A DNA stretch of 64,000 nt from Chromobacterium alkanivorans (GCF_016937655.1 NZ_JAFHKL010000002.1:310001-374000); one strand, 5' to 3'. Positions 34,373 to 49,359 are shown, numbered from the stretch's first letter. Program-made: numbers and translations. The notes: generated from the letters alone by a model not told the origin.

Positions 34373-35161
34373 ATGCTCTGGGACCCCGGGCCGCCCCCGC
34401 CTTTCTCCTCGCTGTTCGAGCACGCTCCGCTGGCCAGCTATCAGGCCCTCCCGGCCAAATTCCGCCTGGAATGGGGGCCCATCTATTACCGCGGCCGCCT
34501 GGACGGCAGCGCCAAAGTGCTGATCGTGGGACAAGACCCGTCCGCCGACGAAAACCTGGTGCGCCGCGCCATGGTCGGCACCGCCGGCCAACGGGTGCAA
34601 GGCTTTCTGCGCAAGCTCGGCCTGGATCGCTCCTACGTCATCGTCAACGCCAGCCTGTACAGCATCTACGGCCAGTTCGACGGCGAGATGGCCGGCTTCA
34701 TGGACCAGGCCGCGGTGCGCGCCTGGCGCAATCAGTTTCTGGACCAGCTCAAGCAGCCCGACCTGCAAGCGGTGATCGGCTTTGGCAAGGCGGCGGCCAA
34801 GGTGTTGGACGACTGGCCCGGCGCGGCCTCCTTCAAGGCCGCGCAGCGGCTGTTTCAGCCGCAGCACCCCACCGCGCGCTCTCCGGGCGCGCTGCTCAAG
34901 TCCTGGAACCAGACGCTGGCCGCGCTGGCGCCGCTGCTGAGCCCGGACCCCGGCGCCGCGCCGGACCCCTCGCCTTACGCGCTTACCGGTTTCCGCGATC
35001 AGGACCTGGCGCGGATTCCCGCCGCGGACCTGCCCTTCGGCATGCCGGCCTGGCTGGGCCAGGGCGATATGGCCACGCGGGTGATCAAGGGTCAGGCCAA
35101 ACTGAAAACCCCGACCGCCAACGCCTCCATCCTGTGGACGGCGCAAGCGGACCAGGGTTGA
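34373..35161 (+). CDS. Uracil-DNA glycosylase family protein
   Basis: 262 residues. The UDG-fold motif VLIVGQDPSADENLVRRAMVG (residues about 45-65) corresponds to motif A with a water-activating Asp, and FQPQHPTARS provides the second His-containing motif. The family includes single-domain glycosylases that remove uracil or related bases, but the motif is not that of canonical Ung, so substrate range is open. Cytoplasmic. The downstream amidohydrolase gene is unrelated in function but may share a transcript (20 bp gap). Confidence 0.8.
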   Translation: MLWDPGPPPPFSSLFEHAPLASYQALPAKFRLEWGPIYYRGRLDGSAKVLIVGQDPSADENLVRRAMVGTAGQRVQGFLRKLGLDRSYVIVNASLYSIYGQFDGEMAGFMDQAAVRAWRNQFLDQLKQPDLQAVIGFGKAAAKVLDDWPGAASFKAAQRLFQPQHPTARSPGALLKSWNQTLAALAPLLSPDPGAAPDPSPYALTGFRDQDLARIPAADLPFGMPAWLGQGDMATRVIKGQAKLKTPTANASILWTAQADQG

Positions 35162-35181
35162 AACCGGCGGGAGAACGCGAG

Positions 35182-36495
35182 ATGAAACGCTTGGGATGGC
35201 TGCTGTGCGCCGCGCTGCTGCCGGCCTACGCCGGGGTGACGGTGACGCCGGGCGACGGCGAGAACCTGGTGATCCGCGGCCGCCTGGTGCTGGCGGAACA
35301 AGAGAGCGACGGCCGGCTGGTGTTGGCCGGCGACCGCATCGTCTGCGCCGGCGCGGACTGCGTCGAACCCGCCGGCGCCACGGTGCTGACGGTGAGCGAG
35401 GGCTACGTCTTTCCCGGCTTCATCGACGCCCACAATCACGTGGCCTACAACGCCCTGCCCAAATGGGCGCCGCCCAAGCTTTACCAGAACCGCGGCCAAT
35501 GGCAGCGCGCCGCCGCCTACAAGGCGTTCAAGCGGCCCTACGATCAATTGAAGAAAAGCGGCCTGAGCTGCGAAATGGTGAAATACGGCGAGGCCAAGGC
35601 CCTGATCAGCGGCGTCACCACCATCCAGGGCTCGCCCGCCGGCCGCTGCCTGCAAGGGCTGATCCGCAATGCGGAAAACCCTCAATCCGGTCTGCCGGTC
35701 TCCTCCGCCCACGTCCGCACCTTCATCCTTGACGTCGGCGGCGCGCCCAAGATCGACTGGAACGCGACCGACGCCTTCCTGATCCACGTCGCCGAAGGCG
35801 TGGACGCAGACGCGCTGGCGGAATTCGCCACGCTCAAGGCCAAGGGCCTGCTCGCCCCCGGCACCGCCGTCATCCACGGCACCGCCTTCGGCGACGAGGA
35901 ATTCCGCCTGATGGGCGCGACGGGCAGCAAGCTGATCTGGTCCCCGCAAAGCAATCTGGCCTTGTACGGCCGCACCACCCGCGTCGACCTCGCCCTGCGC
36001 CACGGCGTGCCGGTGTCGCTGGGCGTGGATTGGAACCCCACCGGCAGCGACAATCTGTTCGACGAGCTGCGCGTGGCGGAACGCGTCAACCAGCAACAAT
36101 TCCAGGGCGCGATCCGGGAGCGGGACTGGGTGGCCATGATCACCAGCCACCCGGCGCAGGCGCTGGCCCTGGACGACTACATCGGCGAACTGCGCGCCGG
36201 CTTGAAGGCCGACGTCGTCATCCTGTCCAGCCGCGCCGCCACCCCCGGCCAATCGCTGCTGGACGCCCGGCTGCGCGACGTGGCCGCGGTGCTGGTGGAC
36301 GGTCGGCTGCTTTACGGCGACAACGAGACGATGACGGCGGCCGGCCGCGCCGACTGCGACGCGCTGACCGTGGACGGCGCGCCCAAGCGGCTCTGCGCGC
36401 AAACCCCCAATACGCCCAAGGGCGAACAGCGGCTGGACGACATTCGCGCCGCGCTGCGCAAGGTGTACGCCGGCGTGGCGCCGCTGGCGCCGTGA
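35182..36495 (+). CDS. Secreted amidohydrolase
   Basis: 437 residues. MKRLGWLLCAALLPAYAG is a signal peptide, and GGGAG lies before the ATG at 35182. The metal-binding HxH is in FIDAHNHVAYN, later ligands in IHVAEGVD, VIHGTAFGDEE, and the catalytic Asp in GVDWNPTGSDN, the layout of amidohydrolase TIM barrels such as imidazolonepropionase-like enzymes. It would act in the periplasm on a cyclic amide or peptide. Substrate not determinable. Confidence 0.85.
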   Translation: MKRLGWLLCAALLPAYAGVTVTPGDGENLVIRGRLVLAEQESDGRLVLAGDRIVCAGADCVEPAGATVLTVSEGYVFPGFIDAHNHVAYNALPKWAPPKLYQNRGQWQRAAAYKAFKRPYDQLKKSGLSCEMVKYGEAKALISGVTTIQGSPAGRCLQGLIRNAENPQSGLPVSSAHVRTFILDVGGAPKIDWNATDAFLIHVAEGVDADALAEFATLKAKGLLAPGTAVIHGTAFGDEEFRLMGATGSKLIWSPQSNLALYGRTTRVDLALRHGVPVSLGVDWNPTGSDNLFDELRVAERVNQQQFQGAIRERDWVAMITSHPAQALALDDYIGELRAGLKADVVILSSRAATPGQSLLDARLRDVAAVLVDGRLLYGDNETMTAAGRADCDALTVDGAPKRLCAQTPNTPKGEQRLDDIRAALRKVYAGVAPLAP

Positions 36496-36714
36496 GCCCC
36501 GCCGCGCCCTCCCTCGCGCGGCGGCGCCGATCCGACGACGCGCGTCGGTCCCGTCAAGCCAGGCTCCGCCGCGCCCTTCGGCGCGTCCGGCGCCCGGAAA
36601 CATGCGGATAAACCGTGGACATTCCATCCCTGCTTGCGGACTCATATGCTATAAAACAGCAAAATATGATTCCTTCATAAACACGAAATCCGTTGATCGA
36701 TGGAGCTTCGACGC

Positions 36715-39809
<3,095 letters not shown>

Positions 39810-39813
<4 letters not shown>

Positions 39814-40910
39814 CGGACTCCGCCTCTGCCGCGCCGCGCCAGACCGTTCTGATCGTGGACGACACCCCGGAAAACCTCACCTTGCTTTATGGCTTGCTGA
39901 AGGATCACTACCGGACTCAGATCGCCAACAGCGGCGAGCGCGCGCTGGAGCTGCTGGAAGGGGAAGCGCTGCCCGACCTGCTGCTGCTGGACGTGATGAT
40001 GCCCGGCATCGGCGGCTTTGAAACCTGCCGCCAGGTCAAGGCCAACCCGCGCACCGCGAGGATTCCGGTGATCTTTCTGACCGCGATGGGCGAGAACGAA
40101 AACGAACAGGCCGGCTTCGACGCCGGCGCGGTGGATTACATCATCAAGCCGATCTCGCCGCCCATCGTGCTGGCCCGGGTCAAAACCCATCTGCGGCTCA
40201 AGGCCGCCTCCGACTTCCTGGAAGACAAGGCCGCCTTCCTGCAAAGCGAGGTGGAGCGCCGCATCCACGAGGTGCAAGTGGTGCAGGACGTCACCATCCT
40301 GGCGCTGGCCTCGCTGGCGGAGACCCGCGACCACGAAACCGGCAACCATCTGCGCCGGACGCAGAACTACGTGCTCGCCCTGTGCACGCAATTGCGCCAG
40401 CACCCGCGCTTCAAGGCCGCGCTGGACGAGGAAACCATTCAAGAGCTGTTCAAGTCCGCGCCCTTGCACGACATCGGCAAGGTGGGCATTCCGGACCACA
40501 TCCTGCTGAAGCCGGACAAGCTGACGCCGGAAGAGTTCGAAGTGATGAAAACCCACACCACGCTGGGACGCGACACCATCGCCGCGGCGGAGAGGTTGCT
40601 GGACTCCCCCAGCAGCTTTCTGCGTCACGCCAAGGAAATCGCCTACGGCCATCAGGAAAAATGGGACGGCAGCGGCTACCCCCAGGGCCTGGCCGGCGAC
40701 GCAATCCCGGTGTCCGCCCGGCTGATGGCGGTGGCGGACGTTTACGACGCCCTGATCTCCCGCCGCGTCTACAAACCGCCCTTCCCCCATGAACAGGCGG
40801 TCGCCATCATTCGCGAAGGCTGCGGCAACCATTTCGATCCGGACATCGTCGCCGCCTTCCTGACCATCACGGAGACCTTCCGCGCCATTGCCGCGCGCTA
40901 TACCGACTAG
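39810..40910 (+). CDS. Response regulator with HD-GYP domain (c-di-GMP phosphodiesterase)
   Basis: 366 residues. Receiver domain with phospho-Asp in [13 protein letters not shown], a short coiled linker, then an HD-GYP domain with HDIGK (about residue 220) and [11 protein letters not shown]. Such RpfG-like proteins hydrolyse c-di-GMP. The 4-bp overlap with the MASE4 kinase suggests that the kinase controls c-di-GMP breakdown through phosphotransfer. All catalytic motifs appear intact. Confidence 0.93.
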
Positions 40911-40995
40911 GCCTCCGACGGCAAAGCGGCGCGCCGGCCTCGTCGACGACAAGCGCCGCTCAAACAAAATGCGCCGCCATTCGCCAAGCGATAAA

Positions 40996-41032
40996 AAAAC
41001 AGCCCGCGCCGGATAAACGACGGGGCTGTTTT
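40996..41032. terminator. Bidirectional intrinsic terminator
   Basis: AAAACAGCCC (40996-41005) pairs with GGGCTGTTTT (41023-41032); T-tracts on both sides serve the HD-GYP gene (+) and the 2TM gene (-). Confidence 0.75.
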
Positions 41033-41093
41033 TACATTGCGAATCAAAGCGCCATGGCCGCCATCAGCGCTTTTTCATTTACGGGAACGTCGC

Positions 41094-41534
41094 TTAGGAA
41101 AGCAGAGATTTAACGGTGCTGCTGGTTTTATGCTCCACCAGCAAGGGCTCCATACTGTCTCTTTTTGTCACGTCCAGATCATGCTTGGAAATGATTTCCT
41201 TCAATTGACAAGCCAATTCCGACATGCTGTACGAACCCGCTTCAATATCGATCAGCAAGCCGTCCACCCGGCTGCGGCTCAAGCGGTTGCTTTTCCACTT
41301 GCGCTCGAAGCCTCCGGCGGCGGCCAAGCTGGACAAGGCCGCGGCGATTGAAGTCAGCACCGTGGAATAACCCTTCAGGTCATGTCCTTGCACCTGCAGC
41401 AGGCCGCCCACCACCACGCTGCAGAGGATAGATCCGAAAATGGCCGTATGATGGGCGAAGCTCCAAAGCCGCTGACCTTTGCTAAACCAGTTTCGCCACC
41501 TCATGGCTTCCTGCCTGAGCGCCTCTTTATCCAT
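41094..41534 (-). CDS. Two-TM protein resembling SLATT-type membrane effectors
   Basis: 146 residues, ATG at 41534 with GAGGAGG upstream (an adjacent ATG at 41537 is 4 bases from it). Two hydrophobic segments (IFGSILCSVVVGGLL and VLTSIAAALSSLAAA) are separated by a short loop; the C-terminal half is a charged helix. This is the layout of SLATT-domain proteins (SMODS/SLOG-associated 2TM effectors), which can form membrane pores in defence systems. No SMODS or SLOG partner is next to it, so the role is open. Its base composition is lower in GC than neighbours, consistent with transfer. Confidence 0.55.
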   Translation of the reverse strand: MDKEALRQEAMRWRNWFSKGQRLWSFAHHTAIFGSILCSVVVGGLLQVQGHDLKGYSTVLTSIAAALSSLAAAGGFERKWKSNRLSRSRVDGLLIDIEAGSYSMSELACQLKEIISKHDLDVTKRDSMEPLLVEHKTSSTVKSLLS

Positions 41535-42006
41535 CATATTTCCTCCTCGCTGAGAAGTACGCATTTGCGGCCAGTCATGAAGTCAACATAGTCAATCCAA
41601 CTGAAGTTGCAAATGTTGACGCGTAAAAAGCCCATTAATTTGAAATTGGCCCGGCCGCATTCAGCGCCTGAAGGAGAAAAGCTTAAAAACTGAAATTTTC
41701 CGAACGACTTCCCGCATCCATGAAAATCGGATAATCGAAACCCGGAGCGTTCCGCTCAATTGCGCATTGATAAAACTATCAATCTAGACCACGGTCCTGA
41801 TTTCCGACAGCCTGATTTCCCACACTCGCCGGACGCCGGCTTGCGCGGCGAAAACACTGAATCCGTTTCAAGCGCAACCCTATGACAACTGTCATCTCTT
41901 GCCGGCCTCGCCGCCCGGCCCCGCCCCGCTGCGGTTGAATTCGTACAAAAACGGCCGCGGAACTAGCCTTGGGCGCGCATTGTCTATATAATCTGGATTC
42001 TTATCT
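41535..42006. other. Intergenic region with the tmRNA promoter
   Basis: AT-rich in its first half, no convincing ORF. A consensus -10 TATAAT at 41987-41992 lies 15 bp before the tmRNA 5' end; no good -35 is seen. Promoter of the 2TM gene must also lie here. Confidence 0.5.
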
Positions 42007-42371
42007 GGGGGCGACCTGGTTTCGACGAGGGTTGCGAAGCAGATGAGGGCATACCGGGATTTCAGTCACCCCGTAAAACACTGAGTTTATTTAGTCGCAA
42101 ACGACGAAACTTACGCTCTGGCAGCCTAAGGGCTAGCTAGACACTACAACGGTTCGCAGATGGGCCGGGGGCGTCAAAACCCTGTAGTGTCACTTTACAT
42201 CTGCTAGTGCTATGTCGGGTTACTTGGCATAGTGCGAAACAATAGGTAACTCGCCAAAGTCCAGCCTGTCCGTCGGCGTGGCAGCGGTTAAATCCAAATG
42301 ACACGACTAAGTATGTAGAACTCACTGTAGAGGACTTTCGGACGCGGGTTCGATTCCCGCCGCCTCCACCA
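42007..42371 (+). ncRNA. ssrA: tmRNA (transfer-messenger RNA)
   Basis: The 5' end GGGGGCG (42007-42013) pairs with CGCCTCC before the encoded ACCA at 42371, giving the tRNA-like acceptor stem. CTGGTTTCGACGAGG and the 3' GGTTCGATTCCCGCC (T arm) are diagnostic. The tag frame GCAAACGAC...GCCTAA at 42097-42129 encodes ANDETYALAA followed by stop. tmRNA with SmpB rescues stalled ribosomes and marks the incomplete protein for proteolysis. Confidence 0.97.
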
Positions 42372-42380
42372 CAACACTGT

Positions 42381-42398
42381 TTCATGACGCGTCATGAA
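42381..42398. repeat. Perfect 18-bp palindrome after ssrA
   Basis: TTCATGACG-CGTCATGAA lies between the tmRNA 3' end and its terminator. It could be a protein-binding site or fold in the precursor RNA. Confidence 0.5.
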
Positions 42399-42404
42399 GA
42401 CTAC

Positions 42405-42440
42405 AAAACCCCGATGGCTCAAGGCTTTCGGGGTTTTTTG
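42405..42440 (+). terminator. Intrinsic terminator of ssrA
   Basis: AAAACCCCGA pairs with TCGGGGTTTT, followed by a T-tract (42434-42439). Stem 10 bp. Confidence 0.85.
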
Positions 42441-42534
42441 TCGCCTCGCGCCCAACGCGCCCCGCTCTCTTCGGCGTGCGTCCCGACTCGCGCCGCATCT
42501 ATAATCCAGTCATCGCCACCCCCGCAAAGCGACC

Positions 42535-44238
42535 ATGCCCCGCGTGTTCCCAAGCTTGCCGGACAGCTTCCGGCTACGGCTGACCGCGCTGTTCGGCGGA
42601 CTGTTTCTCGCCTCGGCGCTGCTGGCCGCGCTCTTCCTGGACCAAGTGCTGAGCAGCCGCATCGTGCAGAACCAGGGCGAAACCATGCACGCGCTGGCGG
42701 ACAACATCGCCAAAGCCATCGCCACCAATCTGCAGGAACGCCATCGCGAAGTCGTGCTGCTGGCGCAGACCCCCGCCTACGTCCGCGCGCCGCTGGACGG
42801 CGACGATCTGCGCAACAGCCTGGAGCGCACCAAGCGAGCCTACCGCTACTACGCCTGGATAGGCATCGCCGATCCGGACGGCAACATCGTCTCCGCCACC
42901 AGCGGCATGCTGCAAGGCCAGAGCGCGGCCAAGCGGCCCTGGTTCATTCACGGCCGCAGCGCCCCCTTTGTCGGCGACGTCCACCAGGCTGTGCTGCTGG
43001 CAAAGCTCATCCCCTCCACCGCCCGCAACGGAGAGCCGCTGCGCTTCGTCGACTTCGCCTCCCCGATTTACGATCCCGCCGGCAAGCTGCGCGGGGTGCT
43101 GGCCACGCACGCGCTCTGGGCCTGGGTGGAGGAAACGATACGGGAGCGTCTGCCGGCCAAGACTTCGCAGCAGGTCTTCATCATCGACAAGCGCAACAAT
43201 ATGCTGTCGCCCTTCGAGGCGATAGGCAAGGAAGGCGCGCCCGCGCCGCTGCCTTCCGGGCGGGACTTCCACCTGGGGGCCTGGCCCGACGGCAAGGACT
43301 ATCTGTATAGCGAGGCCCGGGTCCGCGAGGCCGGATTGGACTGGCGCGTGGTCGTCCGCCAGCCGCGGCAACAGGCGCTGGCGGCCCTGAGCCAGTTGCG
43401 GGCCAGCCTGATCCTGCTGGGCCTGGCCGCCACCTTGCTGCTGATGGTCGCCGTTTACCGGCTGGCCGCGCTGTTCAGCCAGCCCCTGGAGCAATTGGCC
43501 GGCATTGCCCAACGCATCGGCCAGGGAGACGAGCACGCCGACTGGACGCTGGCCAGCGGCGCCCAGGAGTTGCGGCAGCTGTCGCGGGCGATGCGGAACA
43601 TGGCCACCGCCCTGCTGGCCCGCAAGCAGGAACTGACCGACATCAACGCCAAGCTGGAACAACTCGTGGAGGAGCGCACCGACTCCCTGCGCGAGGTCAA
43701 CCACGAACTGGTGCGCACCGCCACGCGGCTGGCGCAGCAGGCGCGCAGCGACGCGCTTACCGGGCTGAACAATCGCATGGCCTGCAACGAACAGCTGCGC
43801 GACGAACATCTGCGCTACGGACGCAGCGGCGCGCCGTACTCGGTGTTGTTGCTGGACGTTGACCACTTCAAGCGCGTCAACGACAGCTTTGGCCACGACG
43901 CCGGCGACCGCGTGCTGCGCCACATCGCCCAGCTTTTGCAGGCCACCGCCCGCCTCACGGATTTCACCGCCCGCTACGGCGGCGAAGAATTCCTGCTGCT
44001 GCTGCCCGACACCGACGACAGCGGCGCCGCGGTGCTGGCCGAAAAAATCCGCGCCGCCGTCGAGCACGCGCAAGCGCCGGATGTCGGCACGGTCACGATC
44101 AGCATCGGCCTGGCCATGGCCCGTCCCGCCGACGCGCAAGCGGAAGCGGTGGTGAAGCGCGCCGACCAGGCCCTGTACCGCGCCAAGGCCAACGGCCGAA
44201 ACCAAGTGGCGCTGGACAAGGCGGACGGATCGCATTAA
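42535..44238 (+). CDS. Membrane diguanylate cyclase with Cache sensor, HAMP and GGDEF
   Basis: 567 residues. A transmembrane helix (about 15-35), a periplasmic double-Cache-like sensor (40-280), a second helix ([18 protein letters not shown]), HAMP, a coiled coil and a GGDEF domain with the active site [12 protein letters not shown] near residue 485. It makes c-di-GMP in response to an external ligand. No RxxD inhibitory site is obvious five residues before GGEEF. It starts 95 bp after the ssrA terminator. Confidence 0.92.
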   Translation: MPRVFPSLPDSFRLRLTALFGGLFLASALLAALFLDQVLSSRIVQNQGETMHALADNIAKAIATNLQERHREVVLLAQTPAYVRAPLDGDDLRNSLERTKRAYRYYAWIGIADPDGNIVSATSGMLQGQSAAKRPWFIHGRSAPFVGDVHQAVLLAKLIPSTARNGEPLRFVDFASPIYDPAGKLRGVLATHALWAWVEETIRERLPAKTSQQVFIIDKRNNMLSPFEAIGKEGAPAPLPSGRDFHLGAWPDGKDYLYSEARVREAGLDWRVVVRQPRQQALAALSQLRASLILLGLAATLLLMVAVYRLAALFSQPLEQLAGIAQRIGQGDEHADWTLASGAQELRQLSRAMRNMATALLARKQELTDINAKLEQLVEERTDSLREVNHELVRTATRLAQQARSDALTGLNNRMACNEQLRDEHLRYGRSGAPYSVLLLDVDHFKRVNDSFGHDAGDRVLRHIAQLLQATARLTDFTARYGGEEFLLLLPDTDDSGAAVLAEKIRAAVEHAQAPDVGTVTISIGLAMARPADAQAEAVVKRADQALYRAKANGRNQVALDKADGSH

Positions 44239-44313
44239 AAGTGCTTTATCGGCGGCCGTCCAATGACGTGGACATCGACAGCGATCCGCCGCCCCAACGC
44301 CAAGGAAGCGAAT

Positions 44314-44508
44314 ATGAAAAAGCAAGCGCCATCGGCCAAATACCACATCGACACGGGACGCCCGGCCTCCGCCCTGCCAGCGGGCCTGTCCAAGGCGCTG
44401 GACATGCTCCACGCCGCGGCGAGCGACCCGACGCGCGCCAACACGGACAAGCCGGCGGCGGACGCCGACGCGGATGCCGACGCAGGCAAGCCGTCGTCGG
44501 CGCGCTGA
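44314..44508 (+). CDS. Small hypothetical protein with an Asp-Ala repeat
   Basis: 64 residues, ATG with AAGGAAG at 44302-44308. Rich in Ala, Pro and Lys; a stretch ADADADADAG lies near the C-terminus. No domain or signal peptide seen. It follows the cyclase gene by 75 bp in the same direction. Existence rests on the good ribosome site and codon use, and the protein may be disordered. Confidence 0.5.
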   Translation: MKKQAPSAKYHIDTGRPASALPAGLSKALDMLHAAASDPTRANTDKPAADADADADAGKPSSAR

Positions 44509-44532
44509 ACGCCGCCGATTTCCGCACAGCAT

Positions 44533-44566
44533 GAAAAATGCCGCCGGCGCAAAGCGCGGGCGGCAT
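44533..44566 (-). terminator. Terminator of argS
   Basis: ATGCCGCC (44538-44545) pairs with GGCGGCAT (44559-44566), with further pairing of GGCGC/GCGC; on the minus strand the stem is followed by TTTTT. It lies just after the argS stop. Confidence 0.75.
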
Positions 44567-44587
44567 GCTTAAGCCGATCAGGCCGGC

Positions 44588-46390
<1,803 letters not shown>

Positions 46391-46473
46391 TCAGGGGCAA
46401 TGCTTGCGGCCAAGCCATATAGGCAAAGTGCTTGCCGAGCCGCCGCGCTTGGGATTTTCTGCCGGCAATCGGC

Positions 46474-47508
46474 TCAAAACCAGCGGGTTTCGCCCATGGC
46501 CGGCAGTTGAAACACGTCGGCGGGGATATTCCATTGCGCTAAGGCGGCGGCAAGATCGTCCTGCGGCCGATCCAGCGGCTCGTCGGTGAGGATGAAGCTG
46601 CCCCAATGCACCGCCCAGGCGGCGCGCGCGCCGGTGTCCAGCAGAATGCGCACCGCCTCCTCCGGGTTCACGTGCTGGGGGCTGAGAAACCAGCGCGGCT
46701 CGTAAGCGCCTATCGGCAGCAGGGCGAGATCCACCGCGCCCAGGCGCTCGCCTATCAGCCGGAACAGCTGGTCCTGATAGCCGGTGTCGCCGGGATACCA
46801 GAATTGCAGCCCGTCGCCGCGCACGGCGAAGCCGCCCCACAGCGCGCGGTTTTCATCGCCGGCCATCCAGCGCTTGCTCCAGTGGTGGGCCGGCGTCAGT
46901 TCCGCCTCCACGCCGTCCAGCCGGCAGCGCTGCCACCAGTCCAGCTCCTGAATGCGCGACGCCGGCACGCCGGCGCGCCGCAAGGTCACGCCCACGCCCA
47001 GCGGCGCGGCGAAGCGCGGGCAGCCGGCCGGCTGGCGCGCCAGCCGGCGCACGGTGTTGAAATCCAGATGATCGTAATGATTGTGAGTGATCAGCACCAG
47101 ATCGATGGCGGGCAGCTCTTGCAGCGCCATCGGCGGCGGCAGCCGCCGCTCCGGCCCGACCCACTGGAACGGCGAGGCGCGGCGCGACCAGATCGGGTCG
47201 ATCAGAATGTTCTTGCCGCACAACTGAATGAAGCTGGTGGCGTGGGCGACCCAGGTCAGCGACGGCCGCCCCCGGTTGGCCTGCAGCGCGGCCAGCTCCG
47301 GCGTCCGGCGCGGGATGCGCTCCAGCCTGTGCGTCACCGCCGGCATGCGGCCGCGCTGCCACTCCCAGCGCAGCACGTCGGCCAGTCTCGGTTGCTGGAA
47401 CGGGAACAGATTGCGGTAGCCGTCCGCCTGATGATGCGGCTGCCGCGGGTCCGGCCGGTAGACGGGCAGCGACCAGCGGTCTTGCAGCCAGGACTTCAAT
47501 CGCGACAT
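46474..47508 (-). CDS. MBL-fold hydrolase, NAPE-PLD / UlaG-like
   Basis: About 344 residues. Metal-binding motifs are ITHNHYDHLDF, a His in PAHHWSKR, Asp in WYPGDTGYQ and a final His in AVHWGSF. The pattern resembles the NAPE-PLD/UlaG group of metallo-beta-lactamase proteins, which cleave phosphodiesters or lactones. The start at MSRLKSWL is a guess; an ATG ten codons upstream is possible. No signal peptide. Stand-alone gene. Confidence 0.8.
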   Translation of the reverse strand: MSRLKSWLQDRWSLPVYRPDPRQPHHQADGYRNLFPFQQPRLADVLRWEWQRGRMPAVTHRLERIPRRTPELAALQANRGRPSLTWVAHATSFIQLCGKNILIDPIWSRRASPFQWVGPERRLPPPMALQELPAIDLVLITHNHYDHLDFNTVRRLARQPAGCPRFAAPLGVGVTLRRAGVPASRIQELDWWQRCRLDGVEAELTPAHHWSKRWMAGDENRALWGGFAVRGDGLQFWYPGDTGYQDQLFRLIGERLGAVDLALLPIGAYEPRWFLSPQHVNPEEAVRILLDTGARAAWAVHWGSFILTDEPLDRPQDDLAAALAQWNIPADVFQLPAMGETRWF

Positions 47509-47614
47509 GACGAAACCATAAGAAAAAGATTCCGGCATTGTCGCCGATGGCGGAGGAAAACGAAAGACGGCCGGCGCCGTCGTCTTGTCGCCCGACGGCG
47601 CCGGCCCGCCGCGC

Positions 47615-48454
47615 TCAGCCTTGGGCGAAGGCCAGCTTCATTTCACGCTCGCGCTTGCGCTCCGCCGCGCGCATGTAGAAGTTGGCGGCGATGACGCCGA
47701 CGGAGACGAAGAGGATGAACAAGGTGGCCAGCGCGTTCATTTCCGGGTTCAAGCCCAGTCTCACCCGCGAGAAGATCACCATGGGCAAGGTGGTGGAGCC
47801 GGGGCCGGACAGGAAGGCGGTCAGCACCAGATCGTCCAGCGACAGCGTGAACGACAGCAGCCAGCCGGAAATCAGCGCCTGCGAGATCAGCGGCAGCGTG
47901 ATCACGAAGAACACCTTCAGCGGCCGCGCCCCCAGATCCATCGCCGCCTCTTCCAGCGACAGATTGAGCTCCCGCACCCGCGACTGCACCACGATGGCGA
48001 CATAGGACACGCACAGCATCACATGGCCGATCCAGATGGTGAACACCCCCCTGCCCTCCGGCCAGCCGAAGGCCTGCTCCATGGCGACGAAGAGCAGCAG
48101 CAGCGAAATGCCCTGGATCACTTCCGGGATCACCAGCGGCGCGTTGACCATGCCGGCGAACAAGGGAAACAGGCGGAAACGGCCAAAGCGAGCCAGCACG
48201 AAGCCGGCCCAGGTGCCGATCACCACCGAGGCGGTGGCCGTCATCAAGGCGATCTTGACGCTGAGCCAGGCCGCGTTGATCAGCTCCTCGTCTTCCAGCA
48301 AGGCGGCGTACCACTTGGTGGAGAAACCGGACCACACCGTCACCAGCTTGGACTCGTTGAAGGAAAACAGGATCAGCAGCGCGATGGGCAGATAGAGAAA
48401 GGCGTAGCCCAGGCCCAGCACCAGGAAAGACAGCGGCTTGTTCGGCTTGATCAT
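47615..48454 (-). CDS. potC: Polyamine ABC transporter permease (PotC/PotI type)
   Basis: 279 residues, six predicted transmembrane helices. The EAA loop EEAAMDLGARPLKVFFVITLP (cytoplasmic, contacts the ATPase) is conserved. The ATG overlaps the stop of the partner permease by 4 bp (ATGA). The pair with the binding protein at 49677 is the PotFHI/PotBCD arrangement for putrescine or spermidine uptake. Confidence 0.9.
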   Translation of the reverse strand: MIKPNKPLSFLVLGLGYAFLYLPIALLILFSFNESKLVTVWSGFSTKWYAALLEDEELINAAWLSVKIALMTATASVVIGTWAGFVLARFGRFRLFPLFAGMVNAPLVIPEVIQGISLLLLFVAMEQAFGWPEGRGVFTIWIGHVMLCVSYVAIVVQSRVRELNLSLEEAAMDLGARPLKVFFVITLPLISQALISGWLLSFTLSLDDLVLTAFLSGPGSTTLPMVIFSRVRLGLNPEMNALATLFILFVSVGVIAANFYMRAAERKREREMKLAFAQG

Positions 48455-49359
48455 TTGGCGGCCTCCATACTCTTGACTTGGTAATGCTGGAACAGCGCCA
48501 TCGGCACCAGCAACAGCAGCACCATCACGCAGGTCACTGTCGCCGCCATCGGCCAATCCATATTGTTGAAGAACTCGTCCCACATCACGCGGCCTATCAT
48601 CAGCGTGTCGGAACCGCCCAGCAGCTCCGGAATCACGTACTCGCCCACCGCCGGGATGAACACCAGCAGGCTGCCGGCGATGATGCCGTTCTTGGACAAC
48701 GGCAAGGTGACCTGGACGAAGGCCTTCCATGGCTTGGCGCCCAAGTCGTAGGCCGCCTCCAGCAGCCGCAGATCCATTTTCACCAGATGCGCGTACAAGG
48801 GCATGATCATGAACGGCAGATAGGAGAACACCATGCCGATATACACCGCCCAATTGGTGTGGTACAGCCGCAGCGGGGTGTCGACGACGCCCAGCCACAG
48901 CAGGAACTGATTGAGGAAGCCGTCGTTCTTCAGAATGCCTATCCAGGCGTAGACCCGGATCAGGTAGGAGGTCCAGAACGGCAGGATCACCAGCATCATC
49001 AGGGTGTCGCGCGCGCGATCGGAGGCGCGGGCGATGTAGTAGGCCATCGGATAGCCGATCAGCAGACACAGCACCGTGGAGACGAAGGCCATCTTCACCG
49101 AGCTGATGTAGGTGGCGAAGTACAAGTCATCGCTGAGCATGAACTTGTAGTGGCTGATGTTCAGCGCGATGGAGAAGACATCGTCTTCCAGCTTGGTGAG
49201 CGGGGTGTAAGGCGGGATTCCCAGTTGCTGCTGCGAGAAGCTGATGCCCACCACCAGCAGGAAGGGCAATAGAAAGAATACGAACAGGAATAGAAACGGG
49301 ATGCCGATGACGGTGGTCCGTCCGCTGGGCAACCATTGTTTTAATTTGAGACTTTTCAT
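48451..49359 (-). CDS. potB: Polyamine ABC transporter permease (PotB/PotH type)
   Basis: 302 residues. Start at MKSLKLKQWLPSGR (49359). Six transmembrane helices, the first at FLFLFVFFLLPFLLVVG; the EAA loop LEAAYDLGAKPWKAFVQVTLP is clear. Second permease of the heterodimer, translationally coupled to potC. Confidence 0.9.
   Translation of the reverse strand: MKSLKLKQWLPSGRTTVIGIPFLFLFVFFLLPFLLVVGISFSQQQLGIPPYTPLTKLEDDVFSIALNISHYKFMLSDDLYFATYISSVKMAFVSTVLCLLIGYPMAYYIARASDRARDTLMMLVILPFWTSYLIRVYAWIGILKNDGFLNQFLLWLGVVDTPLRLYHTNWAVYIGMVFSYLPFMIMPLYAHLVKMDLRLLEAAYDLGAKPWKAFVQVTLPLSKNGIIAGSLLVFIPAVGEYVIPELLGGSDTLMIGRVMWDEFFNNMDWPMAATVTCVMVLLLLVPMALFQHYQVKSMEAAK

Noticed and set aside
42007-42371. 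ssrA as an integration site for a mobile element
   Set aside because: No integrase or duplicated ssrA 3' end was found on either side, and the gene is intact including CCA.
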